Assembly: GCA_902492895.1 (NCBI GenBank)
Contig: CABUNG010000011.1
Span: 4,527 to 68,526, forward strand
Direction of reading: 5' to 3'
Source: an uncultured Oscillospiraceae bacterium
GTDB taxonomy: Bacteria > Bacillota > Clostridia > Oscillospirales > Acutalibacteraceae
Length of the DNA: 64,000 bases
Shown here: positions 33,935 through 43,379 of the stretch, one piece after another
Layout: each line of letters opens with the position of its first letter
Numbering within the stretch: the first letter of the stretch is position 1
The notes under the pieces: model-generated
Database searches by the model: none
What the model saw: the letters and a program-made list of their open reading frames with translations, nothing else
What the model was told of the DNA's origin: nothing
Position numbers and translations under genes: made by a program

Positions 33935-34588
33935 CTATCCGACGACATAGAACAGGATGCAGAAATAGTGGAGTACGGCGCCGGCCAGCACGAACAGGTG
34001 CCAGAAGGCGTGCATGAACCGGATGCCTTTTTTGCGGTAGAACAGGATGCCGACGGTATAGAATACTCCACCGAGAATGAGCAGAATGACGCCGGGCAGG
34101 GCCATCCGCTGCACCAGCGGAACAATGGCCGCGACGACGCACCAGCCGCTCGCGATATAGCCGACCATCGAAATCTTCTTGAAACGTTCGATGCTGATCG
34201 AATTGAGGACGATGCCAAGAATGGCCACGCCCCAGACCACGCCGAACACCGTCCAGCCCACCCACCCCCGCAGGGTGACGAGAGTGAAGGGGGTGTAGGT
34301 CCCGGCGATGAGAAAGAAGATGGAGGTGTGGTCGAATACCCGGAACACCTTTTTCGCCGTGGGATTGGTCAGGGCGTGATACAGGCAGGACATGAGGAAG
34401 AGGAAAATCATGCTCGAGCCGTAAATGGCGGAGCTGACCGCCTGCCAGGCGTCTTTCGACTGCACCAGCAGGACCACCAGGCCGGCGATGGCCATGCCCG
34501 CGCCGATGCCGTGGGTGATGGAATTGGTGATTTCTTCCCCGAGGGTGTAGAAGGGCGTGCTTTTCGGTTTGCCGGATTTTGCGGACAT
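33935..34588 (-). CDS. Hemolysin III / TrhA family membrane protein
   Basis: Start at the ATG at 34588 gives 217 residues. Seven predicted membrane helices and the PAQR/HlyIII family motifs are present: EEITNSITHGIGAG near the start, SCLYHAL, VFRVFDHTSIFFLIAGTYTPF with the Asp-His pair, and FMHAFWHLFVLAGAVLHYF with the conserved histidines that bind a metal in this superfamily. Its role in bacteria is probably membrane-energy or lipid homeostasis, not haemolysis. It lies 25 bp after the Ca2+ ATPase gene and is likely co-transcribed with it. Confidence 0.9.
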   Translation of the reverse strand: MSAKSGKPKSTPFYTLGEEITNSITHGIGAGMAIAGLVVLLVQSKDAWQAVSSAIYGSSMIFLFLMSCLYHALTNPTAKKVFRVFDHTSIFFLIAGTYTPFTLVTLRGWVGWTVFGVVWGVAILGIVLNSISIERFKKISMVGYIASGWCVVAAIVPLVQRMALPGVILLILGGVFYTVGILFYRKKGIRFMHAFWHLFVLAGAVLHYFCILFYVVG

Positions 34589-34613
34589 GATAGGACCCCT
34601 TTCCGAGAGGCGG

Positions 34614-37304
34614 TTATGCCTCGGTTTTGCGGAAGCGCCGGACCAGCGCCCCGATTCCCTTGGCGATCTCCACAACCGCGAGCGGCACCAGGGCCAGGCC
34701 GATCACAATCCACCAGGCGGTGGCGCTCAGGGCGGTGACGTCGAAGATCCCCTGCAGAACCGGGACAAACAGCACCACGAGCATCAACAGCAGGGATACG
34801 ATGAACGCCCCGACCATATAGAGATTCGTGTGAAAGCCGACCCGGAAAAGCGAATGGGAGGAACGGACGTTGAAGGCGTGGACGAGCTGAGATATCGCCA
34901 GAACCGCAAAGGCCATGGTTTCACCCAGCACGATGTTCGAATGGGTGGGGGAGGCGAAGAGGCAGCCGAAGAATCCCTCCCCGGCCGGGTGCAGGAAGCG
35001 GGAACCGATCGCGTAGGCGATCAGGGAGAGCAGGCCGATCAGAACACCCTGCAGACCCGCCCGGATGCCCATGCCGTGTGCAAAGAGGCTTTCGGTCTTG
35101 GCGCGGGGTTTCCGCCGCATCACGTCTTTCTCAACCGGTTCCATGCCGAGCGCCAGCGCGGGCAGGCTGTCGGTGACGAGGTTGATCCACAAAAGCTGGA
35201 CCGGCATCAGCGGGGCTTCCCGCCACAGCAGCATGGCGAGGAAGACGGTGAGGATTTCACCGAGGTTGCAGGAGAGCAGGAACTGAACGGATTTGCGGAT
35301 GTTGTCGTAAATGCCGCGCCCTTCCTTGACGGCGGTGACAATGGTGGCAAAGTTGTCGTCGGTCAGGGTCATGTCGGCGGCGCCCTTGGCCACATCGGTG
35401 CCGGTGATGCCCATAGCGCAGCCGATGTCGGCCGCTTTGAGAGCGGGGGCGTCGTTGACACCGTCCCCGGTCATGGAGACGATCTCACCGGCCTGCTGCC
35501 AGGCCTTGACGATCCGGATCTTATCCGCCGGGGTAACCCGGGCGTACACCCGGTAATGCCGGATGTTCTGGAACAGCTCTTCATCGCTCATGGCGGCGAG
35601 TTCGGCGCCGGTGACGGCCTCGCCGTCGTCGTGCAGAATACCGAGTTCACGGGCGATGGCGGAGGCGGTGACGACGTGGTCGCCCGTGATCATGATGGTG
35701 CGGATACCGGCCGCATCGCATTCCCGGATGGCTTCGACGGCTTCGGGACGGGGCGGATCGATCATACCGACGAGGCCTGCGAAGGTCAGACCCTGCTCGA
35801 GTTCCTCGGGGCGGCAGTCGACCGGCACGTCGTCGATATATTTGTAGGCGACGGCCAGTACGCGGAGCGCCTGGCGGCCCATGTCCTCGTTGGCTGCGGC
35901 GGCCGCCTCGATGGGGCCGGATATGCAGCGTTCAAAGAGGACGTCGGGCGCGCCCTTGACGATGACCACGTTCTGTCCTTCAATCAGATGGATGGTGGTC
36001 ATCAGCTTCCGGTCAGAATCGAAGGGGATTTCCCCGAGACGGGGATGCTGCGCGAGCAGATCAGCCTTGTCGAGGCCCTGGTGCAGGGCGCAGGCGACGA
36101 TGGCAGTCTCGGTCGGGTCGCCGATATGCAACTCCCGGCCGTCCTTCACCTGTACGGTGCCGTCGGTGCAGAGCGCTGCCAACCGGACGAGAGCGAGCGC
36201 GCCTTCGGGCAGGGGGGAATCCAGATCGTCGATCAAATGCCCGCCGCAGAAGAGACGGGTCAGGGTCATGCGGTTCTGGGTGAGGGTGCCGGTCTTATCC
36301 GAACAGATAACCGACGCGCTGCCCAGGGTTTCAACCGCAGGCAGACGGCGGATGATCGCGTTTTTGGCCACCATCCGCTGCACCCCGATGGCGAGTACGA
36401 TGGTAACGATGGCGGGCAGCCCTTCCGGAATGGCCGCGACGGCCAGGGACACGGCGGTCATGAACATGTCGATGACCGCGATGCGGTCGATCAGGCCGAC
36501 GATAAAGATGACGGCGCAGATGCCGAGCGCCAGGAAACCGAGGGTTTTCCCGAGCTGGGCCAGGCGGTTCTGGAGCGGGGTCGCGGATTCGTCCTCGTTT
36601 TCCAGCATGGTGGCGATCTTGCCCATTTCGGTGTTCATCCCGGTTTCGACCACCAGGGCGCGGGCCCGCCCATAGGAGACCGCACAGCCGGAATACGCCA
36701 TGTTGAGGCGGTCTCCGAGCGGCGCGATGTCGGCCACTTCGACCGCAGCGTTCTTCTCGACCGGGACGGATTCCCCGGTCAGGGCCGATTCGTCGCACTT
36801 GAAGCTGGCCGACGAAATCAGGCGGCAGTCGGCCGGCACCAGATCGCCCGCCTCGATGTCTACGATGTCGCCCGGCACGAGGTCGGTGGAGGAAATCGTC
36901 CGTATTTCCCCGTCACGCAGAACCTTCGCGGAGGGAGAGGACATGTTTTTGAGCGCTTCGAGTGCCGCTTCCGCCTTGCTCTCCTGAATGACGCCGAGCA
37001 GGCCGTTGACGATGACGATCAGGACGATGACGATCGGTTCGATCCAGTCGGCCTCCGCGCCCTTCGAAAAGTTGTAGATGCTCAGTCCCAGGGACACCAC
37101 GGCCGCGATGATCAAGATGATGACCATGACATCCTTCATCTGGTCGAGGAACCGCTGAAAAAATGTGCGGGGCTTTTTCTCACTCAATTTGTTGGCGCCA
37201 TGCTCCTGCAGGCGTATGGCCGCCTCGCCGTCCGACAGTCCGGTCTCCAGATTCGTGTTCAGTTCCCGGACCGCGTCATCCAGCTTGTCGCTGTACCAGA
37301 TCAC
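34614..37304 (-). CDS. Type IIA Ca2+-transporting P-type ATPase
   Basis: A GTG start at 37304 is preferred: GGAGGG is six bases upstream and the family usually begins close to this point (VIWYSDKLDDAVRELNTNLETGLS). This gives 896 residues. The motifs are TGES (176-179), AAIPEGLPAIV (291-301, M4), DKTGTLT with phosphorylated D336, TGDGVNDAPALKAADIG in the hinge region, and QLLWINLVTDSLPALALG in M6. The M4 PEGLP and M6 N/D residues match Ca2+-site residues of SERCA/PMR1-type pumps. It exports Ca2+ from the cytosol. The hemolysin-III gene follows after 25 bp. A transcript leader with two hairpins lies upstream. Confidence 0.93.
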   Translation of the reverse strand: MIWYSDKLDDAVRELNTNLETGLSDGEAAIRLQEHGANKLSEKKPRTFFQRFLDQMKDVMVIILIIAAVVSLGLSIYNFSKGAEADWIEPIVIVLIVIVNGLLGVIQESKAEAALEALKNMSSPSAKVLRDGEIRTISSTDLVPGDIVDIEAGDLVPADCRLISSASFKCDESALTGESVPVEKNAAVEVADIAPLGDRLNMAYSGCAVSYGRARALVVETGMNTEMGKIATMLENEDESATPLQNRLAQLGKTLGFLALGICAVIFIVGLIDRIAVIDMFMTAVSLAVAAIPEGLPAIVTIVLAIGVQRMVAKNAIIRRLPAVETLGSASVICSDKTGTLTQNRMTLTRLFCGGHLIDDLDSPLPEGALALVRLAALCTDGTVQVKDGRELHIGDPTETAIVACALHQGLDKADLLAQHPRLGEIPFDSDRKLMTTIHLIEGQNVVIVKGAPDVLFERCISGPIEAAAAANEDMGRQALRVLAVAYKYIDDVPVDCRPEELEQGLTFAGLVGMIDPPRPEAVEAIRECDAAGIRTIMITGDHVVTASAIARELGILHDDGEAVTGAELAAMSDEELFQNIRHYRVYARVTPADKIRIVKAWQQAGEIVSMTGDGVNDAPALKAADIGCAMGITGTDVAKGAADMTLTDDNFATIVTAVKEGRGIYDNIRKSVQFLLSCNLGEILTVFLAMLLWREAPLMPVQLLWINLVTDSLPALALGMEPVEKDVMRRKPRAKTESLFAHGMGIRAGLQGVLIGLLSLIAYAIGSRFLHPAGEGFFGCLFASPTHSNIVLGETMAFAVLAISQLVHAFNVRSSHSLFRVGFHTNLYMVGAFIVSLLLMLVVLFVPVLQGIFDVTALSATAWWIVIGLALVPLAVVEIAKGIGALVRRFRKTEA

Positions 37305-37352
37305 CAAGGACCCTCCTTTATTTTTCCCCATATTATTCCTTGATAGGGACTA

Positions 37353-37425
37353 AAAAACGCCGCAGGCGTTTTTGGGGCGGGGATTTCATCCCCGCTATTA
37401 TACTGCAAAAACCAAAAAATGCAAA
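37353..37425 (-). promoter_or_regulatory. Promoter and leader of the Ca2+ ATPase operon
   Basis: Minus strand TTTGCA (37420-37425), 17-bp spacer, TATAAT (37397-37402). The leader starts with a stem of 8 bp (37377-37384 with 37388-37395), then a second stem AAAAACGCC (37353-37361 with 37365-37373) with a T run that looks like an intrinsic terminator ahead of the gene. A metal-responsive attenuator is possible. Confidence 0.5.
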
Positions 37426-37445
37426 GAGTTTCCATCTCGCCTTTC

Positions 37446-37475
37446 TTGACGGATGCGGAATGGGTGGAGTATACT
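37446..37475 (+). promoter_or_regulatory. Promoter of the FAD oxidoreductase operon
   Basis: TTGACG (37446-37451), 18-bp spacer, TATACT (37470-37475), about 31 bp before the ATG. It is divergent from the Ca2+ ATPase promoter. The downstream bases GGGACAA recur after the TATACT at 55277. Confidence 0.6.
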
Positions 37476-37506
37476 GGGACAAACCGACGGGGGAGTGGAC
37501 AAACCG

Positions 37507-38781
37507 ATGGAACAGCCGGGTATGCGGACGGATATAGCCATTGTGGGGGGAGGCGCGGCTGGACTGGCCGCGGCGGTCCTCTGTGCGCGGGCCGGGGTGC
37601 GGACCGCTGTTCTGGAAAAGGCACCGCGGGTGGGGAAAAAACTCCTCGCGACCGGCAACGGTACCTGCAACCTGACGAATCTCGCCGCTTCCCCCGCACG
37701 CTATCACGGGGAGGGGGCGGAGGCTTTCGTCCGTTTCGCGCTGGAGAGATGTTCCCCGCAGACGACCGTCAAATTCTTTGAGGAGATCGGCCTGCTCTGT
37801 GAGACACGGGAGAACGGACGGATCTATCCGCGGACGGCCCAGGCTTCGGCCGTGCTCGACTGCCTGCGTCTGGTCCTTTCCGCCGCCGGGGGAGAGGAGT
37901 GGACGGACTGCCCAGTGACGTCGATTCGAAAAGAGGCGCACGGTTTCCGCCTAGAAACCGGAAAAGGGCCGGTGGCCGCCCGCTTCGTTCTGGTTTGTGC
38001 AGGCGGCGCGGCGGCGCCCGCTCTCGGTGGAGGCTCCGGCGGCTATGCACTCCTTACGGCCCTCGGGCATACCCGGACGCCGCTCTTTCCCTCCATCGTA
38101 CAGGTCAAAACCGATCCCGCCGCGGTGCGGGGCCTCAAGGGCATCCGTCTGGATGCGGCCGTTTCGTTCCGGCTGGACGGCCGGATCCTCAGTGAAGACA
38201 CGGGAGAACTGCTCTTTACCGAGTATGGCCTGTCGGGTCCGGTGGTGATGCAGATTTCCCGGCCGGCCGGGGATTGGGAGCGGCGGAAGAACGGGCAGAT
38301 GACGGCGGTGCTGGACCTGTTTCCTGGAATGGGTGCGGACGAGCTGCGCGCGCAGCTCGAGACACGACGCGCACTTCCTGGGCGGACTCTCGAAGAGTAT
38401 TTTACCGGCCTTCTCCACAAGCGGGTGGGGCAGACCCTGCTGCGTCAGGCTGGGATAGGCCCCCTTTCCCGGCCGTGCGCCGATTTGTCCTTGCAGGAGA
38501 CGGAGAAGCTCGCCCGTTTGGCCAAGAGCTGGACCATTCCGGTTATAGGCACCCAGGGAATGGGCGGGGCGCAGGTCACGGCCGGAGGAATCGCGCTTTC
38601 GGAAGTGGATCCGTCCACCTTGGAATCCCGGAAAGTGCCGGGGCTGTATCTGGCCGGCGAGGTGCTGGACGTGGACGGCGACTGCGGTGGATTCAATCTG
38701 CAGTGGGCCTGGGCCTCCGCCCACGCGGCTGCGGCCGCCATGCTGGAGGCTTTGCAGAAACAGGGAGGAAAACGCGGATGA
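37507..38781 (+). CDS. NAD(P)/FAD-dependent oxidoreductase, HI0933/BaiN-like
   Basis: 424 residues from the ATG at 37507. The Rossmann motif DIAIVGGGAAGLAAAVLCARAG (9-30) and VLEKAPRVGKKLLATGNGTCNLTN match the HI0933 family, and the C-terminus has GAQVTAGGIALSEVDPSTLESRKVPGLYLAGEVLDVDGDCGGFNLQWAWASAHAAA. Members include enzymes annotated as BaiN (bile-acid oxidoreductases) but most are of unknown substrate, so the bile-acid role should not be assumed. The stop overlaps the next start by four bases (ATGA). Confidence 0.9.
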   Translation: MEQPGMRTDIAIVGGGAAGLAAAVLCARAGVRTAVLEKAPRVGKKLLATGNGTCNLTNLAASPARYHGEGAEAFVRFALERCSPQTTVKFFEEIGLLCETRENGRIYPRTAQASAVLDCLRLVLSAAGGEEWTDCPVTSIRKEAHGFRLETGKGPVAARFVLVCAGGAAAPALGGGSGGYALLTALGHTRTPLFPSIVQVKTDPAAVRGLKGIRLDAAVSFRLDGRILSEDTGELLFTEYGLSGPVVMQISRPAGDWERRKNGQMTAVLDLFPGMGADELRAQLETRRALPGRTLEEYFTGLLHKRVGQTLLRQAGIGPLSRPCADLSLQETEKLARLAKSWTIPVIGTQGMGGAQVTAGGIALSEVDPSTLESRKVPGLYLAGEVLDVDGDCGGFNLQWAWASAHAAAAAMLEALQKQGGKRG

Positions 38782-40379
38782 TACGCATAAACGGCCTGAC
38801 CATGCCGCTGTCTTATACCGAGGAATCCCTGCGGCAGCGGGCGGCCGCCGAATTGAAAGTTTCCGAAAGTGACATAACCGGCCTGCGGCTGCATCGCCGG
38901 TCGGTGGACGCGCGGCACAAGGACCGCGTGGTGTTTCAGATTTCCGTAGATGTGAAGCTGGACACAGGGGAGACAGCCGCCGCGGCGCGCTCCTCTCGTG
39001 CGGCTGTAATAGAAGATAAACAGGGTATTCTGTATCCGGAACGTCCGCCGATAGAGGGGGACGCACCCCCGCCCGTTGTGGTCGGGAGCGGGCCGGCCGG
39101 GCTGTTTGCCGCTTTGGCCCTGGCTAGGGCGGGGCTTCGGCCTCTCCTGCTCGAACGGGGCCGGGACGTGGACAGCCGCCGGAAGGACGTGGAGCGCTTT
39201 CGCCTCACCGGGGTGCTGGACACGGCTTCCAATGTGCAGTTCGGGGAGGGCGGTGCCGGGACCTTTTCAGACGGCAAGCTGAATACCGGGATCAAGGATC
39301 CCCGCTGCCGCTTCGTCCTTGAAGAGCTCGCCGCCTGCGGCGCTCCGGAGGAGATCCTGTGGCAGGCGAAGCCCCACGTGGGGACGGACCGGCTGATCGA
39401 AACCGTCCGGGGGCTGCGGGAGGAGATCCGGAGGCTCGGCGGGCGGGTGCTGTTCGAGTATCGGGTTGCGGATATCGTCGTGGAAAACGGGCGGCTCGCG
39501 GGACTTCTGGCGGAGACGCCGGACGGCGCGGCTGAGATTTCCTGCCGTCGGGCGGTGTTCGCCATTGGACACAGCGCCCGCGATACGGTGGAGATGCTGC
39601 ACCGCAGGGGAGTGCGGATGGAGCGGAAGCCCTTCGCCGTCGGGGTGCGGATCGAGCATCCCCGGGAGATGGTGGACCGCAGCCAGTACGGGCGCTTCGC
39701 GGGCCATCCGGCCCTGGGCGCCGCGGATTACAAGCTTTCCTGCCGTCCGGGCGGCGGGAGGGGTGTTTATACGTTCTGCATGTGTCCTGGCGGAGAGGTG
39801 ATCGCCGCGGCTTCGGAGGAAGGGGGCGTGGCGGTCAACGGCATGAGCGTGTTCGCCAGAGACGCCCGCAACTCCAACAGCGCCCTGCTCGTGGGCGTGG
39901 ACCCCGCGGACGTTCCGGGGGAAGGGCCGCTCGCGGGCATCGCACTCCAGAGATGGATGGAACAAGCCGCTTACCGGCTGGGGGGCGGGGGATACCGTGC
40001 GCCTGTTCAGCTCGTCGGGGACTTTCGGCAGGGGGTTGCCTCCAGAATCCTCGGAGAGGTGGAGCCGTCCTACCGGCCCGGCGTCACCCCGGGAAATCTT
40101 TCGGACTGTCTGCCGGACTTCGTTTCCGCCTCCATCCGGGCGGCGCTGCCTATATTCGGGCGTCAGCTCCGGGGCTTTGACCGCCCCGACGCCGTGCTGA
40201 CCGGGGTGGAATCCCGCAGCTCGTCTCCCGTCCGTCTGATGCGCAACGAACGGGGAGAATCCTCTGTCGCGGGATTGTACCCCTGCGGGGAGGGTGCGGG
40301 ATACGCGGGCGGGATTCTGTCCGCGGCCGTGGACGGCCTGCGCTGTGCAGATTGGGTTGCAGAAGCTGCAGAACGGTAA
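38778..40379 (+). CDS. FAD-dependent oxidoreductase, COG2509-like
   Basis: 533 residues. The N-terminal ~95 residues form a distinct alpha/beta part (MIRINGLTMPLSYTEESLRQRA), followed by the FAD motif VVGSGPAGLFAALALARAG (102-120) and LERGRDVDSRRKDVERF. A motif GTFSDGKLNTGIKDPRC follows, and the C-terminus has GLYPCGEGAGYAGGILSAAVDGLRCA. This is the COG2509 uncharacterised flavoprotein family. Its start overlaps the preceding oxidoreductase stop, so the two flavoproteins are translationally coupled and probably act in one pathway, which I cannot name. Confidence 0.88.
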   Translation: MIRINGLTMPLSYTEESLRQRAAAELKVSESDITGLRLHRRSVDARHKDRVVFQISVDVKLDTGETAAAARSSRAAVIEDKQGILYPERPPIEGDAPPPVVVGSGPAGLFAALALARAGLRPLLLERGRDVDSRRKDVERFRLTGVLDTASNVQFGEGGAGTFSDGKLNTGIKDPRCRFVLEELAACGAPEEILWQAKPHVGTDRLIETVRGLREEIRRLGGRVLFEYRVADIVVENGRLAGLLAETPDGAAEISCRRAVFAIGHSARDTVEMLHRRGVRMERKPFAVGVRIEHPREMVDRSQYGRFAGHPALGAADYKLSCRPGGGRGVYTFCMCPGGEVIAAASEEGGVAVNGMSVFARDARNSNSALLVGVDPADVPGEGPLAGIALQRWMEQAAYRLGGGGYRAPVQLVGDFRQGVASRILGEVEPSYRPGVTPGNLSDCLPDFVSASIRAALPIFGRQLRGFDRPDAVLTGVESRSSSPVRLMRNERGESSVAGLYPCGEGAGYAGGILSAAVDGLRCADWVAEAAER

Positions 40380-40477
40380 AATTCAAAAAACCTTCATAAA
40401 TTGTTTGTGAGATCGTGCCCTTTTCCATAGTATACTGCGTATACGGCATTTCATACGTCAAAGAAGGGGGTGCGGGT

Positions 40478-41662
40478 ATGCCGCCAATTGATTATGGTCT
40501 GGTGCTCGCGGGCGGCGGGGCCAAAGGGATCTACCAGATTGGCGCCTGGCGGGCCATCCGGGAGCTGGATATTCCGATAACCTGTGTCGTCGGCACCTCC
40601 GTGGGGGCCATGAATGGCGCCATGATCGCCTGCGGACAGTACGAGGGGGCTGTCGCGCTCTGGGAGAATATGAGCATCGAAAAAGGCTTTGCCCTGCCCG
40701 AGCCTCTGCGGGTGCCCGATCGGCTGTTCAGCCTCAAAAATGCGGATATTCTGCTCAAGGAGCTGTGGCGGAACGGCGGTCTCGATATCTCCCCGATCCG
40801 GAGGGAGCTCGAAACCCTTGTGGATGAGCAGACCCTGCGGGATTCTCCGGTTGAATTCGGTCTGGTAACGTTCGAACTCAGCCGCCGCCAGCCCCGCCAC
40901 CTCTTCCGGGACCAGATCCCGAAAGGCAAGCTGATGGACTACATTATGGCCAGTTCCGCCTATCCAGGACTCAAACAGCCCGAAATTTATGGGCATAAGT
41001 TTCTCGACGGCGGCGTGGTCGACAATGTACCCGTCAAAATGATGATGCGCCGCCATCCCGACAATATCATCGTGGTGAACATCGGGGATGTGGGACTGCC
41101 CAAGGATATCGACCCCAAACGGAACATCGTTTACGTCAAGCCCCTGGACTCTCTGGGCACAGCGTTTGAATTCCAGCCCGAAACCGCCAGGACCAAAATG
41201 GACATGGGCTGGTATGACACCATGAAAGCCTTCGGCAAGTTTTCGGGGGAGTGGATGTATTTCCCGAACGAAGAATATCAGCGGCTGCGGGACGAGTTGG
41301 GGGAAAACGTGGTGAAGGGTCTCGAACACGCGGCCAGGCTGTACGGCATAGACAAGCTGCGGGTGTGCACCGCCGAGGATTTCGTGCGGGAACTCATGGA
41401 ATGCGACCGGGTATCGGGGGACAAATTCGCGGCGTTCCGTTCCCATCTCGATCTGCCCTCCCTGCTGAAAACCTTTTATAAAGGGGAATTAAAGGAGGTC
41501 GACATGACGAGCGACGTTCTCCTGCAGCTGACGCAGAATCTGCTCGATGACCAGAAGGAACGCCCGAAGCTTCTGGCGATTGCCCGCCGGACGATTCCCG
41601 ATGTTCTCCGGGCGGCCGAGGCCATGCGGCATCTGCGCGGGTATGTTGCGGGGGAATGGTGA
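40478..41662 (+). CDS. Patatin-like phospholipase
   Basis: 394 residues from the ATG at 40478, seven bases after GAAGGGGG. The catalytic core is complete: oxyanion loop GGGAKG (12-17), nucleophile S41 in GTSVG, and D177 in FLDGGVVDNVP. The fold covers about residues 7-210; the remaining 180 residues are helical without a known domain. Patatin-like enzymes are Ser-Asp lipases acting on membrane lipids, either in the cell or when secreted; no signal peptide is seen here. It could take part in lipid turnover or be an unrecognised effector. Confidence 0.9.
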   Translation: MPPIDYGLVLAGGGAKGIYQIGAWRAIRELDIPITCVVGTSVGAMNGAMIACGQYEGAVALWENMSIEKGFALPEPLRVPDRLFSLKNADILLKELWRNGGLDISPIRRELETLVDEQTLRDSPVEFGLVTFELSRRQPRHLFRDQIPKGKLMDYIMASSAYPGLKQPEIYGHKFLDGGVVDNVPVKMMMRRHPDNIIVVNIGDVGLPKDIDPKRNIVYVKPLDSLGTAFEFQPETARTKMDMGWYDTMKAFGKFSGEWMYFPNEEYQRLRDELGENVVKGLEHAARLYGIDKLRVCTAEDFVRELMECDRVSGDKFAAFRSHLDLPSLLKTFYKGELKEVDMTSDVLLQLTQNLLDDQKERPKLLAIARRTIPDVLRAAEAMRHLRGYVAGEW

Positions 41663-41771
41663 CGATGACATACGTCTAAGATCGGTTTCCAAATATCGGC
41701 GGTTTTCTCCTTGCATCGCGTTCCCGGCTATGATAGACTGTAGAAAATACGGGCGGGGAGGGTGATCGGAC

Positions 41772-42977
41772 ATGAAAAAGGCAAGGGACTGGTGGGGGCT
41801 TTTATGGCCGGTTCTCCCCATGCTGGCGGGTCTCGCCGCCCTCATGTTTCTGCGGGAGGTGCTGCCCTCGAACGGTATGCGCCTGCTGCTGATCGTTCTG
41901 CTTCTGCTGGCCACGGCCGCGCTGCTGCTGTGGACGTTTCGTTCCCCCAATCGATCGGTCGGGTACCTGCTGCAGCTGATGGCGGAGGAACCGGCCAAAA
42001 AGGCGAAGGGCCTGCAAAAGCTGCTTTCTCCCGGGATGGATCCCCTTGCCCGCGAACGGCTGATGAACGTCGATTTCAGTAAAATGCGGGGGATGAAACG
42101 TCTTGCAAACGACGCCGAGGGACGGGCGATTCTCCAGCTTTGGATCGGGGACGGCGTTTTTTTCATCCGGCTCGCTCACGAGAAGGGCAGTCGATTCTAT
42201 TGGTCGGTCGATTCCTTTTGGAAAAACGATGACGGCCCGGCCGTTTCCGACGCCCGGGATCCGGCCTCGCCCTATAAGCACAGCCGAAATGTGAATATCG
42301 CGGTCGGCACCCTTTCAGGTGTCGCGGCCTTTTTCGTGTTTTTAACCGTGTTCACCACAGGGGACCGGATCGATCGCCTGATGAAGGACATCACCGGTGC
42401 GTCGGTGACCGCCCTGCGCGGCAACACCGAAATGGCCGTCCGGGCGAAGCTGCCTGCCGAATTGGAGCCGTTTCAGGACGCAGTGCGGGACATGACGGAG
42501 GAAGTCCAGGGGTATAAAATCGATTTTGAGGAGTCCCTGTCCGCTATCCGGTACCAGGATGTGCTCCAGTCCCAGATGCTGGGGCAGGATCGGGATTTCG
42601 GCCTCGAAAACGTCATGATGACCCTTAGAAGAGGCGAAAAGTTAGCGGAGGACTATTTCGCCCGCATCGCCTCCGTCTGCAATCGGCCCCATATGGAGGC
42701 GATTCTGGACCGTCACGGCGTCGATGAGACGATCCGGCAGCGGTATTTTGACGGGAACCTCTTTTATTTTGAAATCGGCGACACCGCCCGGTTTCTCAAA
42801 GTGTACCAGTCCACCACCTCTCTGGGCGAAATTCTGCAGGATCATCTGGAGGCCTGGAGCATCGACGGCAAAAACCAGCTCATTTTCGAGGATGAAGCGG
42901 TCATGGATCAATACAACGCCCTTTATTTTGAGATGCAGCAGCTGCTGCAGGATATGGGCGGATCCGCTTTGGCGTAG
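41772..42977 (+). CDS. Membrane protein of unknown function
   Basis: 401 residues, no family recognised. Two N-terminal membrane helices are clear (WWGLLWPVLPMLAGLAALMF and MRLLLIVLLLLATAALLLWTF) and a third lies near residues 175-197 (NIAVGTLSGVAAFFVFLTVFTTG). Between and after them are charged cytoplasmic regions rich in helices. Weak promoter-like bases (TATGAT at 41729-41734) lie upstream, and a strong terminator follows. It may be a structural or sensor protein of the membrane; I have no evidence for any activity. Confidence 0.7.
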   Translation: MKKARDWWGLLWPVLPMLAGLAALMFLREVLPSNGMRLLLIVLLLLATAALLLWTFRSPNRSVGYLLQLMAEEPAKKAKGLQKLLSPGMDPLARERLMNVDFSKMRGMKRLANDAEGRAILQLWIGDGVFFIRLAHEKGSRFYWSVDSFWKNDDGPAVSDARDPASPYKHSRNVNIAVGTLSGVAAFFVFLTVFTTGDRIDRLMKDITGASVTALRGNTEMAVRAKLPAELEPFQDAVRDMTEEVQGYKIDFEESLSAIRYQDVLQSQMLGQDRDFGLENVMMTLRRGEKLAEDYFARIASVCNRPHMEAILDRHGVDETIRQRYFDGNLFYFEIGDTARFLKVYQSTTSLGEILQDHLEAWSIDGKNQLIFEDEAVMDQYNALYFEMQQLLQDMGGSALA

Positions 42978-43204
42978 CCGGTCTGCCTGCACGGAGACGG
43001 GGACCGGCCGGTTCCGATAACGCCGGAGCCGCCCATGAAACAATTTATGAAACCGTCCACGGACCGGGAAGGTCCGCGGACGGTTTTTGACGATGGGGGA
43101 ACAAGCCGGAGGAAATCGGAGAAAAACAAAGGATTTTCGAGCAATTTGACCAATATACGGGCCTGAAAAGGAATAAAGTCCGGTTTTTTCAAGAAAATAC
43201 GAAA
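42978..43204. other. Intergenic region before the pot promoter
   Basis: This 227-bp stretch holds the terminator of the preceding gene and AT-rich bases leading to the pot promoter. No gene is seen in it. Confidence 0.6.
43050..43086 (+). terminator. Terminator of the unknown membrane protein gene
   Basis: A 16-base arm (43050-43065) pairs with 43071-43086 with one mismatch, loop of five, then TTT. The core AAACCGTCC/GGACGGTTT is perfect. Confidence 0.8.
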
Positions 43205-43209
43205 ATATA

Positions 43210-43238
43210 TTGACTTTTTCTCATAAACTCACTATATT
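43210..43238 (+). promoter_or_regulatory. SigmaA promoter of the potABCD operon
   Basis: TTGACT (43210-43215), 17-bp spacer, TATATT (43233-43238). This is close to consensus and leaves a transcribed leader of about 260 nt before potA. Confidence 0.8.
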
Positions 43239-43351
43239 GTTAGATGTTGTCTGTAAAGGAGGATGTTTTCTTTCGGCAGCGTGCCTTTCCGCCTGTTTCG
43301 GGCGGATGCATCTTGGGCAAATCAAAGCGGTATCAGGCTTCGCCGCAGTCG

Positions 43352-43365
43352 CCTCCCGTAGGAGG
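43352..43365 (+). other. Hairpin in the pot leader
   Basis: Stem CCTCC/GGAGG (43352-43356 with 43361-43365) and a 4-base loop. It lies between the promoter and the larger structured domain described next. Confidence 0.4.
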
Positions 43366-43379
43366 ACGATTGTGAAAAA

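Noticed and set aside
34557..37343. 928-codon plus-strand frame opposite the Ca2+ ATPase
   Set aside because: All P-type ATPase motifs are on the other strand; the frame has no RBS and no recognisable domain.
37507..38781. Bile-acid 7-dehydroxylation gene baiN
   Set aside because: The protein belongs to the broad HI0933 family and no other bai gene is nearby, so the specific role is unsupported.
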